A stretch of 64,000 nt of DNA, taken from assembly GCA_019721075.1 (NCBI GenBank), contig JAHEAD010000002.1:152949-216948 (forward strand). Direction: 5' to 3'. Position numbers and translations under genes: made by a program. Every line of letters begins with the position of its first letter. The first letter of the stretch is position 1. Of the stretch, positions 44,477 through 54,437 are shown in pieces. The stretch comes from Candidatus Sysuiplasma jiujiangense (GTDB taxonomy: Archaea > Thermoplasmatota > Thermoplasmata > Sysuiplasmatales > Sysuiplasmataceae). The notes beneath the pieces are model-generated. The model made no database searches. It saw only the letters and a program-made list of their open reading frames with translations, and had not been told where the DNA came from.

Positions 44477-45441
44477 TATGGAGAAGTGAATCAGTGAATA
44501 CGGAAAATGTCATCGATGTAGAGAATCTCAGATACCGGTACGGCGGGGAACGCTATGCCGTCGACGGCATTACATTCGGTGTCAGCAGGGGCGAAATTTT
44601 CGGTTTCCTGGGAAGGAACGGAGCCGGCAAGACAACGACGATTAAGGTGCTGACGACACTCATGGCACCGACTTCAGGCAGTGCCCGGGTGCTCGGCACT
44701 GACGTCAGGAAGGGAGGAAAGGCACTCCGCAGGAGGATGGGTGTTGTCCTGCAGGACGATTCATTCGATTTCACGACTGTCGAGAAGGCGCTGGATCTTT
44801 ACGGTGCAATGTGGGGTGTACGGAGAGATCTGAGAAGGAGGAGAATAGACGAACTCGTGGCCTTTTTTGAACTGGAGGACGAACGGAAAAAGAGGCTGTG
44901 GGATCTTTCCGGCGGACAGCGGAGAAGAGTCCAGGTTGCGCGGGAATTCATGCACGATATGGAACTTCTCTTTCTGGATGAGCCTACAGTCGGGCTCGAT
45001 ACTGTCACCAGGAGGAAGATCCTTGACATGGTGAAGAAGAGAACGTCTGAGGGGCTCACCGTTTTTTTTACGACGCATAATCTGGAGGAGGCCGACTACG
45101 TCTGCGACCGTGTCGCAATAATAGACCATGGCCACATACTGGCAAACGACACAGTTTCAATGCTGAAGAGAAAATATTCGGGAATGAAAACTGTCGAAGC
45201 CGCGTTTACGGAGGAACAGCGTGTCGTGACTCCGCTGCTTCAGGGAATTACCGATGCACGCATAGAGATACCGCAGACTCAGGGCGAACCGTACAGAATA
45301 GTCAGTTCTGAAACGGAAGAGACTCTCAGGAATATTGTGGAGGTATCCGTGAAAGGCGGGCTGCATATCAGCTTCCTCAATATTCATCCGGTTACGCTGG
45401 AGGATGTCTTCCTGAACACTGTCTCAGGGGTGGTGCAGTGA
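44473..45441 (+). CDS. ABC exporter ATPase of the bactofilin operon
   Basis: A 322-residue DrrA-like ATPase. Walker A GRNGAGKTT, Q-loop VVLQDDSFDF, signature LSGGQRRRVQVAREFM, Walker B LLFLDEPTVGLD and H-loop FTTHNLEEADY are intact, followed by an exporter-type C-terminal domain ending TLEDVFLNTVSG. The GTG at 44473 overlaps the bactofilin stop; a GTG at 44494 is an alternative. It overlaps the permease gene by four bases. Confidence 0.93.
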   Translation: MIWRSESVNTENVIDVENLRYRYGGERYAVDGITFGVSRGEIFGFLGRNGAGKTTTIKVLTTLMAPTSGSARVLGTDVRKGGKALRRRMGVVLQDDSFDFTTVEKALDLYGAMWGVRRDLRRRRIDELVAFFELEDERKKRLWDLSGGQRRRVQVAREFMHDMELLFLDEPTVGLDTVTRRKILDMVKKRTSEGLTVFFTTHNLEEADYVCDRVAIIDHGHILANDTVSMLKRKYSGMKTVEAAFTEEQRVVTPLLQGITDARIEIPQTQGEPYRIVSSETEETLRNIVEVSVKGGLHISFLNIHPVTLEDVFLNTVSGVVQ

Positions 45442-46217
45442 CGGATATAATCAGCGCATACAGACTTGCAAGGCGGAATCTGATAGTAAACACTGATCCG
45501 GGCACACTTGTTTTCCTGATAATGATGCCCACGATATACCTGGTGTTCATGGGCTACATGTACGGTTCACTGATCAGCGGTCTGAGCGTCGGCGGCCATA
45601 CGATAAACTACATCAGCTTTCTTGCCCCGGGAATAATTTCATTTCAGGCGCTGACCGCCGGAGCCGTGGCGGGCAGCATGCTGTGGTCCGACAGGCGATA
45701 CGGCATGTTCGAGCAGATACTTTCCTGTCCGTACACACGCGCCGAATACCTTCTGGGCATCATATTCACCACAATGGCGCTGTCCATATTCGGAGCGCTG
45801 ATAATGCTTCTTCTCTCCGTTCTGCTCAGGGCAACGGTTTCCCTTGCACTGACAGCCATAATCGCAATTGTTGCCAGCCTCATCTTCGGCAGCCTTTTCT
45901 GGGGATCATTCATGCTTGCTCTCGCCGCCAAATCCAGATCCAACCAGATGTACAACAGCATACAGATACTGATCCTGTTCTTCGCAAGCTTCGCAAGCAC
46001 CGTGTTCTATCCCGTTTCCGCGAACACGCCTGCCCTGCTGCGCTACATAACGGTTTTCAACCCGCTGACGTATCTGACGGACGCGATAAGATACGGATAT
46101 GTGGCTAACTTCGGCATGGGATTCGTAACGGACGAGGCCATACTGATTGCCGAAACACTGGTCATGTTCGTCATTTCCCTGATATTCTACAGGAACGTCA
46201 GGATAGGCGTGAAATAA
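45438..46217 (+). CDS. ABC-2 type permease of the bactofilin operon
   Basis: A 259-residue membrane protein with six TM helices, partner of the preceding ATPase. ABC-2 landmarks are ISFLAPGIISFQ, DRRYGMFEQILSCPYTR and ITVFNPLTYLTDAIRYG. It starts with GTG overlapping the ATPase stop. Substrate unknown. Its stop overlaps the D-aminoacyl-tRNA deacylase ATG by one base, so the deacylase is probably read from the same transcript. Confidence 0.91.
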   Translation: MTDIISAYRLARRNLIVNTDPGTLVFLIMMPTIYLVFMGYMYGSLISGLSVGGHTINYISFLAPGIISFQALTAGAVAGSMLWSDRRYGMFEQILSCPYTRAEYLLGIIFTTMALSIFGALIMLLLSVLLRATVSLALTAIIAIVASLIFGSLFWGSFMLALAAKSRSNQMYNSIQILILFFASFASTVFYPVSANTPALLRYITVFNPLTYLTDAIRYGYVANFGMGFVTDEAILIAETLVMFVISLIFYRNVRIGVK

Positions 46218-47065
46218 TGGCAGGAACTCAGGAAGGAGTGACATTCATAGTGTCACGCCAGGATGCTGCAAGCGTCAATATCGGCAGAAACATAATGGAG
46301 CTGGGGAGATGGACCCGGGAGAGAGAGGAAGCGGGGATGCGTCTTTTCGCAAGCGGCTGCTTCCGGCTTGTTGAAATCGGAGGCATCCACATCCATCAGG
46401 AACATCTGGACAGGACAATCGGGGAAAGCTTTGGATTCAGACCGTCGCTTATTGTTTTCCTCTCGACGCACAGATCGGAGAGCAACATGCCTGCGGCCAC
46501 CATTCATCCCGTGGGGAACTACGGCAGGGCCGAGCTTGGAGGGGCCAGCAGGAAAATAGTGCGCTCCCGCGCAGCATTCATGACGGGAAGGCTGATACAG
46601 ATGAAAAACGAATTTGCAGACACGCGCTACGGAGCCACTTTTGAGGCAACGCACCATGGTCCCTACGTGGATGTACCGTCCCTGTTCGCCGAAATTGGAA
46701 GCGATGAAACAGCCTGGCAGGATGCGGAGGCTGCCAAAAGGCTCGCGAGGGCACTGCTCGAGGGAAGGGATTCGGACGGGATGACAGCCATAGGCATTGG
46801 CGGAGGGCACTACTGTCCGAGGTTTGCTGAAATAGCGGTGAAGAGGAAGATCAATTTTTCGCACTTCGTCCCGAATCACAGCCTGAGTCTTGTGGACGAC
46901 ACGCTTGCGGATGAAATTGTGGAGAAGAGCGACGGAGCCGAATGCGTTGTCGTACATTCGTCAAAGAAGTTCGAAGACGAACTTCATTCCGCTGAAAAAC
47001 TATTCAGGGACAGAGGGCTGGAGGTCATTGAGCCGTCGGGGCTGGAGCCGAGGAAAGGCATTTAG
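46217..47065 (+). CDS. dtdA: Archaeal/plant-type D-aminoacyl-tRNA deacylase (DTD2)
   Basis: Hydrolyses D-aminoacyl-tRNAs, and in plants also acetaldehyde adducts on aminoacyl-tRNA, as translational proofreading. The 282 residues show the family blocks FLSTHRSESNMPAATIHPVGN, YGATFEATHHGPYVD and GIGGGHYCPRFAE, with conserved histidines expected in the zinc-dependent active site. It is the last gene of the ABC operon by position, but functionally a housekeeping gene. Its stop overlaps the stop of convergent pyrH by two bases. Confidence 0.93.
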   Translation: MAGTQEGVTFIVSRQDAASVNIGRNIMELGRWTREREEAGMRLFASGCFRLVEIGGIHIHQEHLDRTIGESFGFRPSLIVFLSTHRSESNMPAATIHPVGNYGRAELGGASRKIVRSRAAFMTGRLIQMKNEFADTRYGATFEATHHGPYVDVPSLFAEIGSDETAWQDAEAAKRLARALLEGRDSDGMTAIGIGGGHYCPRFAEIAVKRKINFSHFVPNHSLSLVDDTLADEIVEKSDGAECVVVHSSKKFEDELHSAEKLFRDRGLEVIEPSGLEPRKGI

Positions 47066-47754
47066 GCCGATGTTATCATCGTTCCGACGAACGGCTCGCC
47101 TTTTATCGCCCTGATGAACTGCTGTATATCCCTCCCGTGAAGGACTGCGGTGGGTATTTTGCTCCTGCTTATCAGCTTGGCCCCGAGCGGATCGAATATG
47201 AAGCTAGAACCCGCCTCCATCTTAGAATAGACAACCTTGTCCATCAGTTCCCTGAATGTCATCCTGTCAATTCTCTTTGCAGACGGATTGATCTTCGGAT
47301 CGTCTGTGTAAACACCGTCCACCGATGTGGCATTGATTATTCTTGCGGCCCTGATCTTCTCAGCGGCAAGCGCGGCGACTGCATCGGTCGTCTGTCCTGG
47401 ATGAGTCCCTCCCATCACCACTATGGGGTAGTTGTTGGAGGCCAGCCTGGCTTCGTCGATGCTTTCGGCCGGTTTATAGTATGCCTTTTCCCCTAGCGCG
47501 GTGATGAGCAGTCTTGCATTCAGCCGGGTGACTTCGATCCCCAGCTCGTCAAGGGAGGATTCGTCGGCGCCGAGGGAGCGCCCGATGGTTATGTAATAGC
47601 GTGCAATCTTTCCCCCTCCGCAGACTACAAGAAATTTATAAGAGGGCAGCATATCAAGTAGAGCAGAGGCGAGCTGTTTGATGTATGATGTATCCTCATT
47701 GTCAGGGACGAGTATTGAGCCGCCTATTGAAATTGCAATTTTTTCCTGTGCCAT
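47062..47754 (-). CDS. pyrH: UMP kinase (archaeal PyrH)
   Basis: Phosphorylates UMP to UDP in pyrimidine synthesis; amino-acid-kinase fold, 230 residues. N-terminal AISIGGSILVP, VVCGGGKIARYY, VVMGGTHPGQTTDAVAA and INATSVDGVYTDDPK are diagnostic. The ATG at 47754 gives the standard archaeal N-terminus; the open frame extends 38 residues further but without homology and across the intergenic AT-rich zone. Pairs functionally with pyrC at the window start. Confidence 0.95.
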   Translation of the reverse strand: MAQEKIAISIGGSILVPDNEDTSYIKQLASALLDMLPSYKFLVVCGGGKIARYYITIGRSLGADESSLDELGIEVTRLNARLLITALGEKAYYKPAESIDEARLASNNYPIVVMGGTHPGQTTDAVAALAAEKIRAARIINATSVDGVYTDDPKINPSAKRIDRMTFRELMDKVVYSKMEAGSSFIFDPLGAKLISRSKIPTAVLHGRDIQQFIRAIKGEPFVGTMITSA

Positions 47755-47833
47755 TTGACAACCTGCCTTTTTGAATGCCCTTCTGATTAATGGGAGAGAA
47801 TATTTCAGTATTAAAAAACACTGACGTGAAAAT

Positions 47834-49066
47834 ATGGAAATAAGCGAAAGACAGAGATACGATTTCAAGCGGGAGATAGAGAAGATAGCATCGTATCAGG
47901 GACGCGGAACAGAACTCATTTCCGTTTATGTGCCTGCCGGCAAAGTTATTTCGGACATTGCCAGCTACCTGAGGGACGAACAGTCCCAGTCGTCGAATAT
48001 AAAGTCGTCGACAACAAGAAAGAACGTGCAGAGTGCAATTTCATCCATACTTTCCAGACTGAAAGGTTACAAGATGGTTGCTCCGGAGCATGGGATTGTT
48101 TTCTTCGTCGGAACGGTGCCTAAGAGCGGCGACCAGACAATGATGGTGCAGCATGTCATTGAGCCTCCGGAGCCGGTGACAACATTCCTTTACAGGTGCG
48201 ATTCCTCATTCTACCTGGAACCGCTGCTCGGCATGCTTGAGGTAAAGGATGTCTACGGACTGATAGTAATTGACAGAAAGGAGGCGACAATCGGATTTCT
48301 CAAGGGGCAGACCATACAGGTTGTGAAGAACATGCATTCCCTTGTGCCCAGCAAGCACAGGATGGGAGGACAGTCGGCCCTCAGGTACGAGAGACTCATA
48401 GAGATCGCCGCGAACGAATATTACAAGGATGTCGCCGAATTGTGCACAAACGCCTTCCTGAACGTCAAGAATCTGGCCGGCATACTTGTCGGAGGGCCGG
48501 GGAGCACCAAGGATTTCTTCGTGAAGGAACAGTATCTGCACTACGAACTGCAGAAGAAGATAATAGACACCTTCGACACCGGGTATACCGACGAGTACGG
48601 ATTGAGGGAGCTCGTCGAAAAGGCAAGGGACAGGCTCAAGGACCTTGACATAATGAAGCAGAAGGCACTTATTGAAAGACTCCTGGCGGAGATCAGGAAG
48701 CCGGACGGCGGCCTCGCCGCCTATGGCATCATGGAGGTCATGGATGCGCTGAACATGGGGGCCGTCTCCCTTCTGCTCGTGAGCGAGGGGCTGAAGAAGA
48801 TGAGCAGGGAATACACATGCGGCTCCTGCGGCAACGTTGTAACACTGATACAGTCCGACAACGATACCGCTGCGCCGAAGTGCGGGAAGTGCGGCGGGCA
48901 AACGGCGCTTACCTCGGAAAGGGATCTTGTGGACGTCATGTTTGAAAAGGCGGAACAGATGGATACGGACGTGGAACTGATTTCGGCAGACTCCGAAGAA
49001 GGCAAGATGCTGCTCACTGCATTTTCCGGGGTGGCCGCAATACTCCGTTACAGGGCGGGCAGATGA
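47834..49066 (+). CDS. prf1: Peptide chain release factor aRF1
   Basis: Recognises all three stop codons and releases the polypeptide. The stop-codon reading motif NIKS is at residues 55-58 and the GGQ motif that enters the peptidyl-transferase centre at 178-180. The C-terminal domain carries a zinc-ribbon-like pair: CGSCGN and CGKCGG. Length 410 is normal. GTATTAAAA at about 47804-47812 fits a leaderless start. Overlaps argS by four bases, so the two translation genes form an operon. Confidence 0.96.
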   Translation: MEISERQRYDFKREIEKIASYQGRGTELISVYVPAGKVISDIASYLRDEQSQSSNIKSSTTRKNVQSAISSILSRLKGYKMVAPEHGIVFFVGTVPKSGDQTMMVQHVIEPPEPVTTFLYRCDSSFYLEPLLGMLEVKDVYGLIVIDRKEATIGFLKGQTIQVVKNMHSLVPSKHRMGGQSALRYERLIEIAANEYYKDVAELCTNAFLNVKNLAGILVGGPGSTKDFFVKEQYLHYELQKKIIDTFDTGYTDEYGLRELVEKARDRLKDLDIMKQKALIERLLAEIRKPDGGLAAYGIMEVMDALNMGAVSLLLVSEGLKKMSREYTCGSCGNVVTLIQSDNDTAAPKCGKCGGQTALTSERDLVDVMFEKAEQMDTDVELISADSEEGKMLLTAFSGVAAILRYRAGR

Positions 49067-50757
49067 ATATGGATCCACTCCGGCAATTCATAGACGAGGC
49101 GGAGCACCATATCGTGGAGGCGATAAGAAGGAGATACGGCACCGACATGACAATCTCGCTTGAAATACCCGGGGAGAGGGCCGACTTTTCCTATCCCTGC
49201 TTCGCACTGGCAAAGAAGGCAGGCAGGGATCCGTCGCAGATAGCCTCCGAACTGGCGGCGGACTACCGGGGAATTGATCTTGAGTTCAGTGCGACGAACG
49301 GCTACCTCAATGTAAACGTGAGCGGCGAGAAACTTGCGTCGCTGACTGTCAGCACCATTCTCAAAGCAGGCAGAGAGTACGGCAGGACAGCCATGACGGA
49401 GGCACGGATAAATGTCGAGCACACATCAATCAACCCAAACGGTCCCGTGCATATCGGCAGGGCGAGGAATGCGATAATAGGCGACACGCTCGTGAGATGC
49501 ATGAGGCAGTGCGGATACAGCATAACCTCCGAGTATTATGTCGACGACGTGGGAAGACAGGTGGTCGTTCTCCTCTGGGGTGTGAAACATCTGGTACTGG
49601 AAGACACCGCGGAGAGCAAAGAGGACAGAAGACTCGTCCGCTATTACATCGCGGCGAGCGACAGGGCTAAGACCGATCCTGCGTGCGCAGGCGATATCCA
49701 GGAGCTGCAGCTCAGACTGGACAGGGGCGATACGGAAACGGTAAGTGCTGCAAGACAGGTTGCGGATGCAGTTCTCTCAGGCATAAAGAAAACACTTGCA
49801 TCGATCAATGTCAGCATTGACAGATACTCGTATGAGAGCGATCTGATAGTCAGCGGAAGGGTCCGTGAGGTTATCGAGACGATGAAAAGACTGCCGGTAG
49901 CTGTCGAGGAGGACGGCGCATGGTACATCCCCGTAGGCACGAAGGACGGGGAGGACAGATTCTATTTCACAAGGAAGGACGGAACCAGCCTCTACACGAC
50001 AAGGGATGTTGCCTACCACATGGACAAATTCTCGAGGTCAGACAGGGTGATAGACGTCCTTGGGGAGGATCAGAAGCTCGGAGTCAGGTTCCTTTCGGAC
50101 GCGCTGAATCTCATCGACAGCCGGATGAAACCGGAATTTCTTTTCTACTCGTTCGTCAGCCTGCCCTCCGGCAGGATGTCCACAAGAGGAGGCAACTTCG
50201 TACTCCTCGATGACCTGGTGGAGGAGGGAAGGAAGCGTGCGAAACAGGAAGTTCTCAGGAGGAGAAGCGATATCTCTGACGGTGAGGCCGAAAAGATTGC
50301 CGTTGCAGTGGGAACAGGGGCGCTGCGATACAATATTGCAAGGATCCAGCCGGAAAAGAAGGTTGTCTTCAGGTGGGAGGACGCGCTGAATTTCGAAGGC
50401 AACAGCGCACCGTTCATTCAGTATGCCCACGCCAGGGCGTGCAGCATACTCGAGAAGGCCGGAAAATGGGAGACAGGTGCGCTCTCATATGATGAGGACG
50501 CCGAAATTGCACTCTGCAGACAGCTCGCCATATTCCCCTCCCTTCTCAGGGATATATCCAGATCGATGGCGGTGCACAGGATGGCCGTGTATGCGCAGCA
50601 GCTTGCATCCCTCTTCAATCAGTTTTACAGGCTTGTCACAGTCCTGAAGGCGCCTGGCGAGAAGAGGGAAAGCAGGCTTGCACTTGTCGACGCTTCGAGG
50701 ATTGTGCTGGAGATTGCGCTGAATTGCCTTGGAATCGAGGCACCACGTTCGATGTGA
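49063..50757 (+). CDS. argS: Arginyl-tRNA synthetase
   Basis: Class I synthetase charging tRNA-Arg, 564 residues. An N-terminal Add-1 domain of about 110 residues precedes the catalytic domain with the HIGH-type motif NGPVHIGRARNA; the KMSKS loop is the degenerate RMSTRGG, common in archaeal ArgS. The C-terminal DALR anticodon-binding domain begins near FIQYAHARACSI. Start overlaps the prf1 stop (ATGA). Confidence 0.96.
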   Translation: MNMDPLRQFIDEAEHHIVEAIRRRYGTDMTISLEIPGERADFSYPCFALAKKAGRDPSQIASELAADYRGIDLEFSATNGYLNVNVSGEKLASLTVSTILKAGREYGRTAMTEARINVEHTSINPNGPVHIGRARNAIIGDTLVRCMRQCGYSITSEYYVDDVGRQVVVLLWGVKHLVLEDTAESKEDRRLVRYYIAASDRAKTDPACAGDIQELQLRLDRGDTETVSAARQVADAVLSGIKKTLASINVSIDRYSYESDLIVSGRVREVIETMKRLPVAVEEDGAWYIPVGTKDGEDRFYFTRKDGTSLYTTRDVAYHMDKFSRSDRVIDVLGEDQKLGVRFLSDALNLIDSRMKPEFLFYSFVSLPSGRMSTRGGNFVLLDDLVEEGRKRAKQEVLRRRSDISDGEAEKIAVAVGTGALRYNIARIQPEKKVVFRWEDALNFEGNSAPFIQYAHARACSILEKAGKWETGALSYDEDAEIALCRQLAIFPSLLRDISRSMAVHRMAVYAQQLASLFNQFYRLVTVLKAPGEKRESRLALVDASRIVLEIALNCLGIEAPRSM

Positions 50758-50881
50758 GAAGCCTGCGCCACGCTTTGGGCTGCCGGCAGCGGGCGCTGCT
50801 ACGGGGCAAGCTTAAAAATCGTAAAAGAAGAAAAGGAAGAAATTGTTAAGATATTTATGATGTGCCTCGCACACCTGAAAC

Positions 50882-53800
50882 CTACTTCCCTTTGCCCTTG
50901 CCCTTGTCGCGCCCTCTTGCGGGCATTCTCCTGCGCAGCGCGATTACCGCTATGACAGCAACTATGATTATCACTATGCCGGCGTAGAGCGCATACACCG
51001 CAATCTGCGACTGTGTTACGGCGATGGGCTGCGTTCCCGTGTTATCCACGGATGACAGCTGCAGTGCCGCCGATGTTTCAGCCTTCAGTGTAAAATTACC
51101 GAACGTCGCCGGTGCCCATTTGATTGTTCCGTAGACAGTCTGGTTAGGCTTGATTACGCTGACACTTGTCTTGTTCGTACCGTTGTAGAAGACAGTGATT
51201 GTTCCGATTTTAGTCTTTGCGCCGCTCTGGGCAGCGATGGCATAGAGGGTCACCTTGGCTGACGAGGCATTGGCGTTGCCGATGTTCATGATGTTGACGG
51301 TGATTGTTCCGGGGGTTCCCTGCGTGAAGGTCTTCGGCTTGAATGTTATGTTGACGACGCGGAGATCCGGCCTCGGTTCCGATGTGACCACGAGAGAATA
51401 TGTGGACGAGGCTTTAACCCCGTTGGGAGCAATGACAGTCAGGTTGACGGTAAGAGGTGTTGAACTTATTGCGGTGTAGATGTGTGTGACGTTCATTCCA
51501 CCCTGTGCGCCCGTGAGGTTCAGATAGCGGCTGTATGTTACATTGCCCTTCTGTGTGGCGTTCGTCGTGTTATGCGCATCACCGAAATTCCACTGGAAAA
51601 GGAGTACCGAATTGTTCCAGTCTGGATCGGTTGTTGCGGATGCGTTGAAGTGGACCGTGGTATTCTCCTGAACGGAGCCGCCCGCTGCCTTCCACTTGCT
51701 GTTATAGACAACAAATGATACAATGGGCTTGAGCGTCTTATTGACCTGAACCGTTATACTCGTGGTGTTTGTAAATCCGACTTCGTCTGTCACTGTCAGG
51801 TTGAGGGTGAAGTTGCCTGCCTTCGCATATGAATGCGATGCGTTAAGGTTGGACTGCGTGTTGCTTATTACAGTGTAGTTGCGTATGCCATCTCCCCATG
51901 AAAAGTTGTATGAGATGATGATGCCCTGGTTGTCTCCCGGACTGATTGATGCCTTTGACTTCAGGCCGTTGACGACAAACGGCACATCCTGGTTCGCGTA
52001 AACCTTTCCGGAAACTGCCGTGTTGTTCACGCTTATCACGGAAGTAAGCGTTGTGTCGTTTGCAACCCTGACGGATATTGTCATGTTCGCCCTGTCGCCC
52101 GTGACGGTTGTAGCGGTAAGCGTTATGTTGATGAAAACACCGGGCGTGGTGTAGTTGTAATAGGTGTGCGGGGCAACGGAGCTTGAAGTGTTTGTGAAAG
52201 AGGAGCTGTAGTTGGTTGTGTTCCAGTGCCATGAATAATAAAGCGGACCGCCCGAAGGATCATAGGAGCCTTGTGCGGTGTAGTTTATTGCCATTCCGGC
52301 GCGGACGATGTAGTATTTCACAACACCGCCGACCGTGTAGGCGTACGAGTACCGGCTGGAGGCAGCAGCCGCCTTGACAACCGGTTTCTGGCCGACCTTG
52401 AATGCCATTGAGACGGTTGCATAGCCGGTGGATGTTATCGTGGTATACACTACCACCGTGGTGTGACCTGAGACAGAAACGCCGGTCGAAGTCGTGGAGT
52501 TCGAGTACAGCTCGAATCCCGGCGGCAGGACAACAGTATTGTAATAATGCATGGCGGTGGTGTTGTATGCTGCAACGAACACTGCCGAATAGGACGATGA
52601 ATTTTGCGGGAGCGTGGAGAGCATTGTCGTATATGTGTCGGTAGAAACAATGCTGAAGGCGGAACCCGATGTTATTGGGCCGGTTGCAATTCCGGACAGC
52701 GTCAGGGAAAAGGCGGATTCGTTGCTCAGATAGGGAGACGAGTTAACCTCCAGGAGGTTGTATGTCGTGGTATACTCGGGCCCGAGTCCTGCGATAAACG
52801 ACTGTATCACTGAAGTGCTGTTAATCGATGGATAGCCGTTGTTGAACGCCAGGGCAAACTGCATCCTCGCGCTTGGCACAAAGCTGAAAGGAACACCGTA
52901 CACCGGACTGCCGGCGTCAAGAGACTGGTTGAAACTTACAGTAAAGTTTTTCCAGTTTGCGACAGTTTGCGAATAGTAAATTGCTGTTGTAGACAGCGGG
53001 GAAGCCGAAGTGAACTTGCTGCTCAGAACGACGGAAGGAAGCAGATAGCCCGGTATATCGGCGGCAGTCACGGTGACATTGGAAATATACGAAGCGTAGC
53101 CTGTCGCATTTATTGCAGCAACATAGGTGCCCACCGGCACGAAGAAAGAAACGAGATTCGAGGAAACGCTGCCCTCAAACAGGCGCTCGGACAGCGGTAT
53201 TGACGTGCTGGCATACGAGAGCATGTAGGCCCGGATGCCGGACAGTATGCCCCCGGAAGAGGAGGAAACGCTTGCCTGCATGTCTGCTGCAAGCGGAAGA
53301 GACATCTTGATTGTGGGAGAGGTGCTAATCTGCACGTTGGTGACACTCGTGTAATTTGGTGCAAAATATTCCTGTGCCGACGCATAGCTCGAATTGAGGT
53401 TGTCAACGGACGCCAAAATTGTGTAATTGTATTTGTCGCTCACAGTGATGGAAAGCGTCCCCGCGGAGTTGGTGTAACCGGTATAAATTGTCTGGTTGCC
53501 CTCGCCGTATGCCGCCAGGACCGATCCTGTTTCCATAAACTGTACAAAGGCACCCTTAAGCCCTGTCTTTGCGAACTGCGTGTTGTTCACAATAACTGTT
53601 GCCGTCACATTGCTGGAACTGCTCTCAGCTATCTGCATCAGGCGTATCTGGGCCGAAACGCTTGCTGTGTCGTTGAATCGGACGGGTGAAAGGAGGTGGC
53701 CGGTGAAGTATCCCGGAGCCGAAGCGTTGATCCAGTAGTATCCTGGTTCAAGCGGACCAGTCGGTGCGCCTGTTATTGAATACCCGGTGGTACTGTTAAA

Positions 53801-54079
53801 CGTGATAGTGTAGGTCAGCGAAGGATAGTGTGTGTTTTCAAGCATCACGACCGCGTTCGTGAGAGGAATTAATGGAGCGCCGCCCGTCAGGGTGCCGTAT
53901 ACGTTGACCTGCAGAATGTTGCCGCCGGTTGTGCCCATCGGGGCCTGCGATTTGTTGACCGAGCTCGTTATTCTGGCCGTGTTTTTTGCTGGTTCGGTCA
54001 TTATCAGTGCTGCAGACGACACGATTAATGCAGCAATCAAAAGCACGGATAATGCCTTCTTATATGCCCTGATTTCCAT
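50882..54079 (-). CDS. Large secreted, membrane-anchored PKD/CARDB surface protein
   Basis: A 1065-residue surface protein. A signal peptide (KALSVLLIAALIVSSAALIM) is followed by a Ser/Thr/Asn-rich ectodomain with carboxypeptidase-regulatory-like beta modules at the N-terminal end, three PKD-like domains in the second half (marks: SYDPSGGPLYYSWHW, FSWGDGIRNYTV, FQWNFGDAHNTT) and a CARDB-like domain (RPDLRVVNITF...). One TM helix near the end precedes an R/K/G-rich tail. Dozens of NxS/T sequons predict dense N-glycosylation, suggesting an S-layer or adhesin-like role. The ATG at 54079 has a strong GGAGG eight bases upstream, and a CTTTTAAGAG box lies at about 54117-54126. Confidence 0.88.
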   Translation of the reverse strand: MEIRAYKKALSVLLIAALIVSSAALIMTEPAKNTARITSSVNKSQAPMGTTGGNILQVNVYGTLTGGAPLIPLTNAVVMLENTHYPSLTYTITFNSTTGYSITGAPTGPLEPGYYWINASAPGYFTGHLLSPVRFNDTASVSAQIRLMQIAESSSSNVTATVIVNNTQFAKTGLKGAFVQFMETGSVLAAYGEGNQTIYTGYTNSAGTLSITVSDKYNYTILASVDNLNSSYASAQEYFAPNYTSVTNVQISTSPTIKMSLPLAADMQASVSSSSGGILSGIRAYMLSYASTSIPLSERLFEGSVSSNLVSFFVPVGTYVAAINATGYASYISNVTVTAADIPGYLLPSVVLSSKFTSASPLSTTAIYYSQTVANWKNFTVSFNQSLDAGSPVYGVPFSFVPSARMQFALAFNNGYPSINSTSVIQSFIAGLGPEYTTTYNLLEVNSSPYLSNESAFSLTLSGIATGPITSGSAFSIVSTDTYTTMLSTLPQNSSSYSAVFVAAYNTTAMHYYNTVVLPPGFELYSNSTTSTGVSVSGHTTVVVYTTITSTGYATVSMAFKVGQKPVVKAAAASSRYSYAYTVGGVVKYYIVRAGMAINYTAQGSYDPSGGPLYYSWHWNTTNYSSSFTNTSSSVAPHTYYNYTTPGVFINITLTATTVTGDRANMTISVRVANDTTLTSVISVNNTAVSGKVYANQDVPFVVNGLKSKASISPGDNQGIIISYNFSWGDGIRNYTVISNTQSNLNASHSYAKAGNFTLNLTVTDEVGFTNTTSITVQVNKTLKPIVSFVVYNSKWKAAGGSVQENTTVHFNASATTDPDWNNSVLLFQWNFGDAHNTTNATQKGNVTYSRYLNLTGAQGGMNVTHIYTAISSTPLTVNLTVIAPNGVKASSTYSLVVTSEPRPDLRVVNITFKPKTFTQGTPGTITVNIMNIGNANASSAKVTLYAIAAQSGAKTKIGTITVFYNGTNKTSVSVIKPNQTVYGTIKWAPATFGNFTLKAETSAALQLSSVDNTGTQPIAVTQSQIAVYALYAGIVIIIVAVIAVIALRRRMPARGRDKGKGKGK

Positions 54080-54437
54080 TAATATTTCCTCCGAATGCAT
54101 TGTTTCCCCGCTCAACCCTCTTAAAAGGTAAACGGGTACTATGAGTTCGAAGACAACTTTTTCGGGACTAAATGCTACCACTTAATAAAGGTTATTGAGG
54201 ATCGTGAATGCGCGTAACACACGCCGGAGAGGATTCATGATGCATTTTATTTCGCTGGCTGCTTCCCTCATCAGCCGCCATGTGAAGCATCTGCTGCAGC
54301 CATGCTGTTTGAACATCGGGCTGCCCGGATGCCTCTGCCTGAACCCATTCGCGTAATGATACATTTAGGCATTTTTGACTGACAGGAAACTGCTTCCGGC
54401 AGAAACAGATGTTCTTGTTCGACAGGATAAAGTCCGA
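54080..54437. other. Promoter region of the surface protein and gap to the GT2 gene
   Basis: On the minus strand the surface-protein mRNA appears to start near 54095, downstream of CTTTTAAGAG (54117-54126), with GGAGG at about 54088-54092 as its ribosome-binding site. The remainder up to 54437 shows no supported gene; a 60-codon minus frame (54182-54364) has no family features. Confidence 0.5.

Noticed and set aside
47755-47868. 38-residue extension of UMP kinase
   Set aside because: Runs over the intergenic promoter zone and the prf1 start; no homology.
54182-54364. 60-codon minus-strand frame between surface protein and GT2
   Set aside because: No family features and not placed by promoter logic; probably chance.
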